From Pseudonocardia halophobica (GTDB lineage: Bacteria; Actinomycetota; Actinomycetes; Mycobacteriales; Pseudonocardiaceae): a stretch of 64,000 bases of DNA. A program made the translations under genes and the position numbers. Where the stretch lies: contig NZ_BSFQ01000011.1 of assembly GCF_027922425.1 (NCBI RefSeq), positions 62,001-126,000 of the forward strand, in the 5' to 3' direction. The notes beneath the pieces are model-generated. The model was not told the origin of the DNA. It searched no databases and worked only from the letters and a program-made list of their open reading frames with translations. Positions 21,106 to 30,099 of this stretch are shown one piece after another (within the stretch, counting starts at the first letter, position 1; the number at the start of each line of letters is the position of its first letter).

Positions 21106-22485
21106 TCAGTGCGGGTCGAGGCCCGTCAGGGTGCGGCGCGGGTCGCCGGCCGGCAGCAGCATCCCCAACCGCTCCCGCACCTGCTCGTCCGACTTCCCGT
21201 GCTCCGTGCGGGCGTAGGACCACACCGCCTCGGCGTCCCCGCTGCGCAGCACCAGGGAGCGGACGGCGACGGCGAGGGCGTCCCGTTCCTCGCGGACGGC
21301 GGGGGCGTCGGAGGCGGGCAGGAGCTCGCCCCGGTGCAGGTCGGCGGCCTCCCGGGCCCGGCCGAGCCGCAGGGCCTCGCGGAGGGTGAGGAAGTCGGCG
21401 TCGACGGCGGCCTGCAGGCGGTAGGGCTGGGTGCGGACGATTCCGGCGTCGAGCTGGAGCCGCAGCCGGTGCATCTCCGCGCGGACGGTCACGGCCTTGC
21501 CCGCGTCGCCGTAGAGGGCGGTGGCGAGCCGGTCCGCGGTGAGACCCTCCGGGTGCAGCGCCAGCAGCGTGAGCAGTTCGGCGTGCCGGGTCGAGAGCCG
21601 GACGGCCCGGCCGTCGAGGCGGGCGACCGGCCGCTCCGCGCCGAGGAAGCGCAGCGCCAGCGACGGCCGGCGGCGGGCGCCGGGCCGGTGCAGGCGCAGC
21701 AGGTACCCCTCCGCCAGCTGCTCCAGGACGCCCTCGCCGCGGGCGCCCAGCGCCACCCGCATGCCGTCGGCGGGGTCCGTGCCGAGGTCGACCCGCTCGG
21801 CGAGCCAGCCGTCGGGCTGGGCGGCGAGGACGCGCCCGCGTGGGCTGAGCAGCGCGCCCGGCTCGTTCCGGAGCCCGGTCAGGTGCGGCAGGTTGCGGGT
21901 GAGCAGCCGCTCGTCCCGCACCGCGATCCGCGTCTCGAGGTGCTTCTCGGCCAGCTTCGCCGCCGCGCTGACAAGCGCGAGCGTGGTCGGGTGGAAGGTG
22001 CGGGCGGGCCCGGTGATATCGACGACGCCGACCATCTCGCCCGTGTCGGGGTCGTGGACGGGGGCCGCGGCGCAGGTCCACGGGTGGTAGGCGCGGACGT
22101 GGTGCTCCGCCGAGTGGATCCGCAGCGCCCGGTCCTCGGCGAGCGCGGTGCCCATGGCGTTGGTCCCGATGGCGTCCTCGCTCCAGCGGGTGCCCTCGAC
22201 GAGCCCGACACCCTCGGCGCGGCGCAGCACGGCCTGGTGCCCCTCGCGCCACAGGATGTGCCCCTGGGCGTCCGTGACGATCATCATGTGCATCGCCTCG
22301 TCGGCGATCTGCAGCAGGGTGTCCCGCAGCAGCGGCAGCACCTCGGCGAGCGGATGGCCCGCCCGGACGTCGGCGACCTCGCGGTGCTCGAAGACGTGCG
22401 GCGGCAGCCCGTGCTCGGGGTCGACCCGGGCCGCGTGCGAGCGGCGCCACGAAGCGGACACCAGATCACGGATCTGCTCGCTCAT
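21106..22485 (-). CDS. GAF-domain transcriptional regulator (AcoR-like N terminus, no AAA domain)
   Basis: 459 residues. The N-terminal region [18 protein letters not shown] and the GAF domain (about residues 60-190; [42 protein letters not shown]) resemble AcoR-type regulators of alcohol and acetoin use. There is no sigma-54 AAA+ domain; the C-terminal half looks like a winged-helix DNA-binding plus helical region, with [31 protein letters not shown] as the likely DNA-binding segment. It is divergent from the aldehyde dehydrogenase gene, which it probably activates; the ligand is unknown. ATG 22485. Confidence 0.82.
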   Translation of the reverse strand: MSEQIRDLVSASWRRSHAARVDPEHGLPPHVFEHREVADVRAGHPLAEVLPLLRDTLLQIADEAMHMMIVTDAQGHILWREGHQAVLRRAEGVGLVEGTRWSEDAIGTNAMGTALAEDRALRIHSAEHHVRAYHPWTCAAAPVHDPDTGEMVGVVDITGPARTFHPTTLALVSAAAKLAEKHLETRIAVRDERLLTRNLPHLTGLRNEPGALLSPRGRVLAAQPDGWLAERVDLGTDPADGMRVALGARGEGVLEQLAEGYLLRLHRPGARRRPSLALRFLGAERPVARLDGRAVRLSTRHAELLTLLALHPEGLTADRLATALYGDAGKAVTVRAEMHRLRLQLDAGIVRTQPYRLQAAVDADFLTLREALRLGRAREAADLHRGELLPASDAPAVREERDALAVAVRSLVLRSGDAEAVWSYARTEHGKSDEQVRERLGMLLPAGDPRRTLTGLDPH

Positions 22486-22564
22486 GTCAGCCCTCCCCCG
22501 ACGCCGTCGTCCCGCTCGATCGTCCTCTCACCTGCGAGGACAGGCAACCCAAAGCCGTTTCCGC

Positions 22565-22585
22565 CCGTTCGGACTGTCCGAACGG
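22565..22585. promoter_or_regulatory. 21-bp perfect palindrome between the GAF regulator and aldehyde dehydrogenase
   Basis: Arms CCGTTCGGAC (22565-22574) and GTCCGAACGG (22576-22585) around a single T. It lies 80 bp from the regulator start and 92 bp from the dehydrogenase start, the classic place for a shared operator. Confidence 0.6.
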
Positions 22586-22602
22586 AGAGGTCCGCATCTG
22601 CG

Positions 22603-22636
22603 TGCAACGCGGCTGCAACCCCCACCTTCCTAGTGT
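22603..22636 (+). promoter_or_regulatory. TGCAAC direct repeats and -10 box of the aldehyde dehydrogenase promoter
   Basis: TGCAAC occurs at 22603-22608 and again at 22614-22619, exactly 11 bp apart (one helical turn). TAGTGT at 22631-22636 could be the -10 box, leaving a leader of about 35 nt. No -35 box is evident, as at activator-dependent promoters. Confidence 0.4.
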
Positions 22637-22677
22637 CCGCCATCACGAGCTGGACCCAATGTTGTGGAAGGACGGAC

Positions 22678-24200
<1,523 letters not shown>

Positions 24201-24201
<1 letters not shown>

Positions 24202-24638
24202 TGGGCGACTCCGCGGTCGACCGAGCCGAGGCCCCGGTGGCAGAGGTCCCGGGTTCGGGTACCGAGCGGGTGGCGCTGACGCCGGCGGCGGCGGAGCTGC
24301 TGGTGAGGCTCACCGACATCCACGGCCCGTTGATGTTCCACCAGTCCGGCGGGTGCTGCGACGGCAGTGCGCCGATGTGCTACCCGGACGGTGACTTCAA
24401 GACCGGCGGGCAGGACGTCCACCTGGGTGACCTGTCCGTCGGGGGGCTGGCGAAGCCCATCGGGTTCTGGATGTCGAGGTCGCAGTTCGAGTACTGGAAG
24501 CACACCCACCTCACCGTCGACGTGGTGAAGGGGCGCGGCAGCGGGTTCTCGGTCGAGGCGCCGGAGGGCGTCCGGTTCCTGATCCGCTCGCGGCTGTTCA
24601 CCGACGAGGAGTGGGAGCGGCTGAAGGACGACCTGTGA
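24201..24638 (+). CDS. DUF779 protein coupled to the aldehyde dehydrogenase
   Basis: 145-residue soluble protein with the family core LMFHQSGGCCDGSAPMCYP (residues about 48-66), which holds a His and three Cys and looks metal-binding, and GFWMSRSQFEYWKHTHLTVDVVKGRG. DUF779 genes are regularly next to acetaldehyde dehydrogenases, but their role is not established. The one-base overlap with the dehydrogenase argues for translational coupling and equal expression. Confidence 0.85.
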
Positions 24639-24642
24639 CCTC

Positions 24643-24682
24643 GTGAGTGGCGATAGTCGCCATAGCGACTATCGCCACTCAC
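24643..24682. terminator. Bidirectional hairpin between DUF779 and the sirtuin gene
   Basis: Perfect 18-bp stem (24643-24660 with 24665-24682) and CATA loop, starting 4 nt after the DUF779 stop and overlapping the last codons of the convergent sirtuin gene. Arms begin GTGAGTGGC, as does the hairpin at 47429-47470. Confidence 0.85.
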
Positions 24683-25497
24683 AGGAGGGCGTCGAGTTCG
24701 CGGAGTGCGCGCTCAGCGCCTTCTGCTATGCCCACCCCGCGGCCGTGCCGGACCTGCGGCTCGCGCACGTTGATCCGGACGAGTGCGCCGGTCGCGGCGC
24801 TGGCGAGCTCGGCCTCGCGGCGCACGGTGGGGACGGCGGTGCCCGCGCCGACCTCGACGACGACGAGGTCGCGCCGGTGAGCCCGTATCCACTCGTGCAG
24901 GCTCTTCAGACCCGGCCCGGAGTGCGACGGGTCCCAGGACCAGTCGCCGAACATCAGGATGTTGGGCCGGGCGAGCCCGCCGCACGCCGGGCACGAGGGC
25001 AGCGGCGCGCGCGCCCGCATCGACACCGGGTCCACGTCGACCTCGACGCCGTCGGCCGGCCAGACCGGATGGCCGCACCCCCGCAGGCACTGCAGGTGGT
25101 GGATCGAGCCGTGCACCTCGGCGACCTCGTCGAAACCGGCCCGCTGGAACTGCCCGTCGACGTTCGAGGTGAACACCCGCGTCGGCCGCCGATCCGCCCA
25201 CCGGCGCAGCACCGCGAAGCCCTCGTGGGGCACCGTCGCGCGGTAGAGCGCGAGCCGGTGACCGTAGAAACCCCAGGCCAGATCGGGATCGTCGGCGAAG
25301 TGGACCGGGTCGGCGATCTCCTCGAACCGCAGCCCGAGAGCCTCGTACGGCGGGTAGGCCCGCCAGAAGCCCTCGGTGCCGCGGAAGTCCGGCAGCCCGG
25401 AGTCGACGCCCATCCCGGCACCGGCGCACACGAGCAGCGCCTCGGCCCCGCGGAGCAGCTCGGCGGCCTCGGCGATCTCCGGGTCTACGGTCGTCAA
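24679..25497 (-). CDS. Sir2 family NAD-dependent deacylase, divergent type
   Basis: 272 residues. Sirtuin landmarks are present in altered form: GAGMGVDSGLPDFRG for GAGISAESGIPDFRG, TSNVDGQFQRAG for TxNIDxLxxxAG, and catalytic His in EVHGSIHHLQC. A zinc-ribbon pattern is formed by QCLRGC and SCPACG. The NAD-binding end VVEVGAGTAVPTVR also departs from the usual form. The best start is TTG at 25497, seven bases after the mhuD stop and probably coupled to it. Substrate and enzyme activity cannot be told from sequence. Confidence 0.8.
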   Translation of the reverse strand: MTTVDPEIAEAAELLRGAEALLVCAGAGMGVDSGLPDFRGTEGFWRAYPPYEALGLRFEEIADPVHFADDPDLAWGFYGHRLALYRATVPHEGFAVLRRWADRRPTRVFTSNVDGQFQRAGFDEVAEVHGSIHHLQCLRGCGHPVWPADGVEVDVDPVSMRARAPLPSCPACGGLARPNILMFGDWSWDPSHSGPGLKSLHEWIRAHRRDLVVVEVGAGTAVPTVRREAELASAATGALVRINVREPQVRHGRGVGIAEGAERALRELDALL

Positions 25498-25504
25498 GCG
25501 CGGG

Positions 25505-25813
25505 TCAGAGCTCCACGACCTCGAACTCCAGCAGGTCCGCCCCGCTCGCGACCGGCTTGCCGCCCGCGTCGGGGGCGCGCTGCCCGGCGTGCGCCTCGAC
25601 GGCCGGACCCGTGCGCCACGCCTCGAACGCCTCGTCGGACTCCCAGGTGGTGACGACGAAGTAGCGGTCGTCGCCCTTGACCGGGCGGAGCAGCTGGAAG
25701 CCGAGGAAGCCCGGCTGCCCGTCGACGGCGTGCTTGCGGTTCGCGAACCGCTTCTCGAGCTCGGGGCCCGCGCCCTCGGGGACGTGGATTGCGTTGATCT
25801 TCACGACGGCCAT
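25505..25813 (-). CDS. mhuD: Heme-degrading monooxygenase, MhuD type
   Basis: 102-residue antibiotic-biosynthesis-monooxygenase fold protein closely resembling M. tuberculosis MhuD (Rv3592) as I recall it: VVKINAIHVPEGAGPELEKRF and PGFLGFQLLRPVKGDDRYFVVT. With the start at ATG 25813, the MhuD heme-site residues Asn7, Trp66 and His75 all fall at the same numbers. MhuD opens heme to mycobilin and releases iron without CO. The start is fixed by a TAACGT -10 box 7 nt upstream. The divergent hydrolase neighbour is also conserved beside mhuD in mycobacteria. Confidence 0.9.
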   Translation of the reverse strand: MAVVKINAIHVPEGAGPELEKRFANRKHAVDGQPGFLGFQLLRPVKGDDRYFVVTTWESDEAFEAWRTGPAVEAHAGQRAPDAGGKPVASGADLLEFEVVEL

Positions 25814-25820
25814 GCGCCCC

Positions 25821-25830
25821 ACGTTAGCCT
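25821..25830. promoter_or_regulatory. Overlapping divergent -10 boxes of mhuD and the alpha/beta hydrolase
   Basis: Minus-strand TAACGT (25821-25826) serves mhuD, 7 nt before its ATG. Plus-strand TAGCCT (25825-25830) serves the hydrolase, 8 nt before ATG 25839 or 5 before GTG 25836. The boxes share two base pairs. TTAGCCTCACC here also resembles half an iron box. Confidence 0.5.
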
Positions 25831-25838
25831 CACCGGTG

Positions 25839-26642
25839 ATGGAGGGGCGGCGATCGGTGCGGACGTCCGACGGGACCTACCTCGCGGTCGTCGAGTTCGG
25901 GGGTGGGGGCCCGCCCGTCCTGCTGCTGCACGGGCTGATGGGCCGGGCCACGACCTGGTGGTCGGTGGCCCGCAGGCTCACCGACCACGGCCGCGTCCTC
26001 GGGCTCGACGCGCGCGGCCACGGCCGCTCGCAGGCCGCCGGCCCGTGGACCACCGACCGGATGGCCGACGACGCCGCGGACCTCCTCGAGCAGGCCGGCG
26101 CCGGACCGGCGGTGGTGATCGGGCACTCGATGGGCGGGCTGCACGCGCTGGCGCTCGCCGCCCGCCGTCCGGACCTCGTGCGCGGGGTTGTCGTCGAGGA
26201 CATGGCGGTGGACCTCACCGGCCTGGCCGGGCGGCCGGTGGCCGACATGGCCGCGTGGTTCGGGGCGGTCCCGCAGCCCTTCGCCTGCCGCGAGGCCGTG
26301 CGGGAGGCCTTCGGGTACCCCCGCCGCGAGCTGGGCGACTACATGGCCGAGTGCGTGGAGGAACGGGCCGACGGGCTGCACCTGCTGACCCGGGTTCGCG
26401 ACGCCCTGGAGATCGCCACAGGCTGGACGCGCGAGGCCCGGTGGGCCGATCTCGACGCCGTCGGCTGCCCGGTGCTGCTGGTCGAGGCGGAGGAGTCCGT
26501 CGCCCCGGCGGGCCAGATGGCGGCGATGGCGGAGCGGCTCGGGGCCGAGCACCACGTGCTGCCCGGAACGGGGCATCTGGTGCACGCCGACGAGAAGGCG
26601 TTCCTCGGCGTCGTGGAACCCTTTCTCACCCGATGTCGGTGA
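25839..26642 (+). CDS. Alpha/beta hydrolase
   Basis: 267-residue hydrolase with the oxyanion HG motif (LLLHGLMGR, about residue 28), the nucleophile elbow GHSMGG (Ser near residue 90), an acid in the C-terminal third (LVEAEESV region) and the catalytic His in GTGHLVHAD. Substrate unknown. ATG 25839 or GTG 25836 is consistent with a leaderless transcript from TAGCCT. The gene is divergent from mhuD with 25 bp between starts, a pairing also found in mycobacteria (Rv3591c-Rv3592, from memory), which hints at a role near heme or iron use. Confidence 0.85.
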   Translation: MEGRRSVRTSDGTYLAVVEFGGGGPPVLLLHGLMGRATTWWSVARRLTDHGRVLGLDARGHGRSQAAGPWTTDRMADDAADLLEQAGAGPAVVIGHSMGGLHALALAARRPDLVRGVVVEDMAVDLTGLAGRPVADMAAWFGAVPQPFACREAVREAFGYPRRELGDYMAECVEERADGLHLLTRVRDALEIATGWTREARWADLDAVGCPVLLVEAEESVAPAGQMAAMAERLGAEHHVLPGTGHLVHADEKAFLGVVEPFLTRCR

Positions 26643-27043
26643 AGACCGGATCGGCGGCCACGCTGCGGTTTCGGCCGACCCCGTCCGGTCGGCCGTTCCG
26701 GGCCTTGCTCCGAACGGCGGTTCCTGAATTACGTACCTGGCGTTCCCGCGCTTTGTGATCCGCGTTCACCCAGGTCACGGTGAGATCGGTCGCCGAATGT
26801 GACCTTGGTGTGCCACATCGTCACCGGATTGCTGAGACGCACTCAGAAATGCCCTTGTGGGCCGCGACGGCGCTGTGCAAGCCTCTGGCCACTCCATTCG
26901 GGAGCCGCGAATCCGCCGGGGCGCAGGCGAATTCCGGGTACAACGTCGAGAGCTGCGCGCCGCCGGCCAACCCGCCGACGTGTCGCGGGGTCCCGGGTCG
27001 CCCGAGCCGGGACACCGGTGGGGGACGCGCCCGAGGTGTGGGG
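26643..27043. other. Intergenic region before sigD
   Basis: 401 bp. After the hairpin at 26672-26695 the sequence is less GC-biased than its surroundings (for example 26760-26950) and the frame leading into sigD is open from 26780 without coding character. It probably carries the sigD promoter; a TACAAC hexamer near 26938 is a possible -10 box. No RNA gene was recognised. Confidence 0.4.
26672..26695 (+). terminator. Hairpin terminator after the alpha/beta hydrolase
   Basis: Perfect 9-bp stem CGGCCGACC / GGTCGGCCG around CCGTCC, 29 nt after the stop. Confidence 0.6.
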
Positions 27044-27700
27044 ATGTACCAGGAGCGGAGAAGCGTCCTGGCCGCGGACGACCCGCCCGCGGCGGAACCG
27101 GAGCGGGCCGGGGGACCCGGGGCCCGGATCGACGAGCTGGTGGCGCCGGCCCGTCGAGGGGACGAGCGTGCGCTGACGGAGCTGCTCGAGCTGGTGCGGC
27201 CGCTCGTGCTGCGCTACTGCGAGAACCGGCTGCACGGGTCGGCGGTGTCGGCGGAGGACGTCACGCAGGAGGTCTGCATCGCCCTCCTGCGGTCGTTGCC
27301 CTCCTACCGGGACCGCGGACGGCCCTTCCTCGCGTTCGTGCACACGGTGGCGAGCCACCGGATCGCGAGCGCGTGCACCACGGCGGTGCGCACGCACGAG
27401 CGCGCGGTCGCCGAGCCGCCGGAGCCGGGCGACGGGTGCGAGCGCCGGGACCAGCCGGAGCTGAACGCCCTCGACCGGGCGGCCGCCGCCGAGGTCGACC
27501 GGCTGTTGCACCGGTTGCCCGGGCGGGCGCGCGAGATCCTGCTGTTGCGGGTGGTGTGGGGGCTGTCGGTGCGGGAGACCGCCGAGCACCTGGCGCTGAA
27601 ACCGGAGTCGGTGCGGCTGAACCAGCACCGGGCCCTCCAGGCGATGCGCCGGATGCTCACCGGTGGCACGGTCTGGCAGCTACGGCCGGAAGCGGGCTGA
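27044..27700 (+). CDS. sigD: ECF RNA polymerase sigma factor, SigD family
   Basis: 218-residue sigma-70 family factor. Region 2 (ALTELLELVRPLVLRYCENRL, SAEDVTQEVCIALLRSLPSYRDRGRPFLAFVHTVASHRIA) is close to mycobacterial SigD as I recall it; region 4 (LPGRAREILLLRVVWGLSVRETAEHLALKPESVRLNQHRALQAMRRM) is a clear helix-turn-helix. ATG 27044 has GAGG 7 nt upstream; GTG 27038 is an alternative. The gene directly after encodes its predicted anti-sigma factor. Targets may include the peptide cassette just downstream, an inference from position. Confidence 0.88.
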   Translation: MYQERRSVLAADDPPAAEPERAGGPGARIDELVAPARRGDERALTELLELVRPLVLRYCENRLHGSAVSAEDVTQEVCIALLRSLPSYRDRGRPFLAFVHTVASHRIASACTTAVRTHERAVAEPPEPGDGCERRDQPELNALDRAAAAEVDRLLHRLPGRAREILLLRVVWGLSVRETAEHLALKPESVRLNQHRALQAMRRMLTGGTVWQLRPEAG

Positions 27701-27708
27701 TCCGCACG

Positions 27709-29745
27709 ATGACCCCCGACGGCGACGGCACCCCCGCCGGCCGCCGGCCCCTCGACGAGGAGCCGGCGGTGGGTGGGTGCTGCCCGCGCGCCCCGGAGCC
27801 GGTCGACCTCTCCGCCATCCTGGCCGACGACGCGCTGCTCGACGCCCTGGGCCGGCACGCGGTCCCCGACGACCGGATACGCGAGTGCTACGGCTCCGAT
27901 CCGGTCCTGGACCTGCTGCTCGAGTGGCGCGGCGTCCGGCGGTCGGCCGAGGCACCGCCGCCCGAGGAGGACGAGGAGCCCGCCGCCGAGCCGGCCCTCG
28001 CCGCGGCGCGGCCGCCGGCCGAGGAGGTGCGCCGCGCGCGGCGGCTCCCGATTGCCGCCGCGGCGGCGCTGGTGGTCGGTTGCCTGCTCGGGGCGGGGCT
28101 GGGGCAGGGGCCCGGGACGCTCGCCGTCGGCTCGGCCGACGCCGCCCGCATGGTCGACGCGCGCCTCGACCGCGCCGCGGCGGAGCTGGCGCTCGGGGAC
28201 CGCGACGGCGCCCGCATGCAGCTCGCGGGCGCGCGCCGGATGCTGCTCGGGGTCCGCACCGAGGACGGCCGCGACACGCTCCGTGCCCGGCACGAGTCCC
28301 TGGCGCGCGCGGCCACCGGCCCGAACGCGCTCGCCCCGCCGCCCGCGCAGCAGCACCCCGCCCAGCCCGACCGTGCCCCGGCCCGGGACGCCCAGGACGA
28401 CGCCCCGCCCCCGAAGGCGCCGGGCCGGTCGACGCCCGCGTCCGTGGACCCGCAGCCGGGCCCGGACTCCGGGCGGCAGGACCGCGAGCAGCCGCGCCCG
28501 ACCGGGAACGCGGACCGGCAGCGCCCCGGGCCGGGTGGGCGGCCGGTGACGTGGCACGCCGAACGCTCGAACCGCACCGAGGGTGGACGGGCCTCGAGCC
28601 GGCCGGCTCCGGAGGAGCGCCATGAGGTCCGCGCCACGCACCCCGCGCCCGCGCAGCCTGCGCCGCAGGAGCACCGCGACGCGGGTGGCACCGGGCGGGC
28701 CGACCCGCCACAGGGGCACCACGAGGCCCGCGGTACGGACCGGGCCGACGCGCCGCAGGAGCGTTCCGAGGTCCGCGACCGGTCCGACGTCGTGACGCGC
28801 ACCCGCGCGTCGGCGCCGGACGCCCCGGACACGCGGCCCGGGAAGTCCGACGACGGGCTCCGCGAGAACTGGGACGATGCGCCGCCCGCGTCCGGCGGCC
28901 GGGCCAGGGAGTCGGACCGGGCGCGGACGGAGTCGTGGCAGAGGGACGCTGACCGGCACTCTCCCGGCGACCAGCCCTCCCGGAGCGATCGCGACGCCGT
29001 GGACCGGAGCGACGCGCGGAACCCGGCGCGCGGCGACGACTCCGCCGCCCGGACCGACCGGTCGCGTGACGACCGGTCCTCCCGGCCTTCCGACGAGCGG
29101 CGCCGGGCCTCGGACGGGGCCCGCGACCATCGCCGGGACACCGGGCGGACCGAGGCGACGGATCCCCGTCACGACGAGGGGAACACCTCGACGCAGCAGG
29201 AGCGGCGGCGGGCCGAGGGGCCCGGCGACCGGACGGCGCGGTCGGAGGGGGCGCGGAACCACCGGGAGGACGCGGGGCAGGAGCGTCGGGACCGGTCCGC
29301 CCGGGCGGCCAGCGAGACCCGCGCCGAGACCCGGTCCGGCTCGGCGGACCGCTCCCGGACCCGCTCCGAGACCGACAAGTACTCGAACTCCGACCGCTCG
29401 CACTCCGGGAAACACTCGAACCCGGCGGACCGCTCGAACACCGGGTACCGCTCCGAGTCGGGGGCGAGCGAGCAGCGGTCCGGCTCCGGGAACCGCGAAC
29501 AGCGCGGTGACTCCGGCCGCGGCGGCACGGGCGACGCGGGCGGCGCGGGCTCCGGTGACTCCGCCGGCTCCCCGGACGAGCCTGCCGGCAACCCCGCCGC
29601 CCGCGAGGGCGGGCGGCGGGACCGGACGGACCCGGCCGCCGGGCCCGATCGCCGCGGGGTCGAGGGGCCCCGCGACGGTGCGGACCCGGCGGCAGGACCG
29701 GACGGCGAGGACGACCACACCATCTTGGTTGCTCCGTCCGAGTGA
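27709..29745 (+). CDS. rsdA: RsdA-like anti-sigma-D factor with very long disordered tail
   Basis: 678 residues. The N-terminal about 90 residues (DLSAILADDALLDALG, DPVLDLLLEWRGVRRSAE) match the sigma-binding pattern of M. tuberculosis RsdA (Rv3413c), followed by one membrane helix (about 113-133) and a short helical segment (DARLDRAAAELALGDRDGARMQLAGARRML), also as in RsdA. From about residue 200 to the end it is highly charged and disordered, rich in Arg, Asp, Glu, Ser, Pro and Gly with loose repeats; mycobacterial RsdA is less than half as long. The tail should be outside the membrane. Release of SigD would need regulated proteolysis. Confidence 0.78.
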   Translation: MTPDGDGTPAGRRPLDEEPAVGGCCPRAPEPVDLSAILADDALLDALGRHAVPDDRIRECYGSDPVLDLLLEWRGVRRSAEAPPPEEDEEPAAEPALAAARPPAEEVRRARRLPIAAAAALVVGCLLGAGLGQGPGTLAVGSADAARMVDARLDRAAAELALGDRDGARMQLAGARRMLLGVRTEDGRDTLRARHESLARAATGPNALAPPPAQQHPAQPDRAPARDAQDDAPPPKAPGRSTPASVDPQPGPDSGRQDREQPRPTGNADRQRPGPGGRPVTWHAERSNRTEGGRASSRPAPEERHEVRATHPAPAQPAPQEHRDAGGTGRADPPQGHHEARGTDRADAPQERSEVRDRSDVVTRTRASAPDAPDTRPGKSDDGLRENWDDAPPASGGRARESDRARTESWQRDADRHSPGDQPSRSDRDAVDRSDARNPARGDDSAARTDRSRDDRSSRPSDERRRASDGARDHRRDTGRTEATDPRHDEGNTSTQQERRRAEGPGDRTARSEGARNHREDAGQERRDRSARAASETRAETRSGSADRSRTRSETDKYSNSDRSHSGKHSNPADRSNTGYRSESGASEQRSGSGNREQRGDSGRGGTGDAGGAGSGDSAGSPDEPAGNPAAREGGRRDRTDPAAGPDRRGVEGPRDGADPAAGPDGEDDHTILVAPSE

Positions 29746-29824
29746 TGTGGCTTGCGGTGTGCAACGCGCACCGGACCCGCACGGCTCTCCCTCGGCCCCC
29801 CCACCAGGGAGGGTGACATCCGAT

Positions 29825-29862
29825 GTGGAGCGGGGCACGAGTCCAATGTGGACAAGCTCCAC
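29825..29862 (+). promoter_or_regulatory. Nested stem-loop in the leader of the WG peptide gene
   Basis: Outer stem GTGGAGC (29825-29831) with GCTCCAC (29856-29862) encloses an inner hairpin GTCCA-ATG-TGGAC (29841-29853). The structure ends 1 nt before the ribosome site AAGGAGGAGGAA (29864-29875), so it could influence translation of the peptide. Confidence 0.45.
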
Positions 29863-29880
29863 GAAGGAGGAGGAATCGAG

Positions 29881-30036
29881 ATGGGCGATCACTGGGGTGG
29901 CGACGACCATCACCACGGTTGGGGTGGTGGCTGGGGCCACGACCACGACGACAACGACTGGGGTGGCTGGGGCCACTGGGGTGACAACTGTGACGATGAC
30001 AACGGCTGGGGCAAGTGGGGTGACTGCGACGACTGA
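29881..30036 (+). CDS. 51-residue Trp-Gly/His/Asp-rich peptide (possible modified-peptide precursor or metallopeptide)
   Basis: The peptide contains only eight amino-acid types: 15 Gly, 14 Asp, 8 Trp, 7 His, 3 Asn, 2 Cys, 1 Lys and the initiator Met. Every Trp (5, 14, 18, 27, 30, 33, 43, 46) is followed by Gly. A HHH cluster lies at 10-12 and the two Cys at 37 and 49. It is a real gene by its ideal ribosome site (AAGGAGGAGGAA, 5 nt before the ATG) and by its operon: 63 bp to the ABC exporter start, then a VioD-like hydroxylase. There is no signal peptide or obvious leader. I know no family with this composition. Its role, either a RiPP whose indoles are oxidised or a secreted metal-binding peptide, is inferred. 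Confidence 0.8.
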   Translation: MGDHWGGDDHHHGWGGGWGHDHDDNDWGGWGHWGDNCDDDNGWGKWGDCDD

Positions 30037-30099
30037 CCGATGAGACGGCGGTGGTCCCGTTCCGGCGGGGCCACCGCTCCCGTCAGGGAGGAGGACCCC

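Noticed and set aside
22486..22677. Sigma-54 promoter suggested by the AcoR-like regulator
   Set aside because: The regulator has no AAA+ domain, no GG-N10-GC element was seen, and actinobacteria generally lack sigma-54.
29752..29880. Longer form of the WG peptide starting at 29752
   Set aside because: The upstream frame is open, but it lacks a ribosome site, crosses the leader hairpin and has ordinary composition; the ideal ribosome site lies just before ATG 29881.
30040..30099. ATG 30040 as the start of the ABC exporter
   Set aside because: No ribosome site precedes it, and GGGAGGAGG stands at the right distance from GTG 30100.
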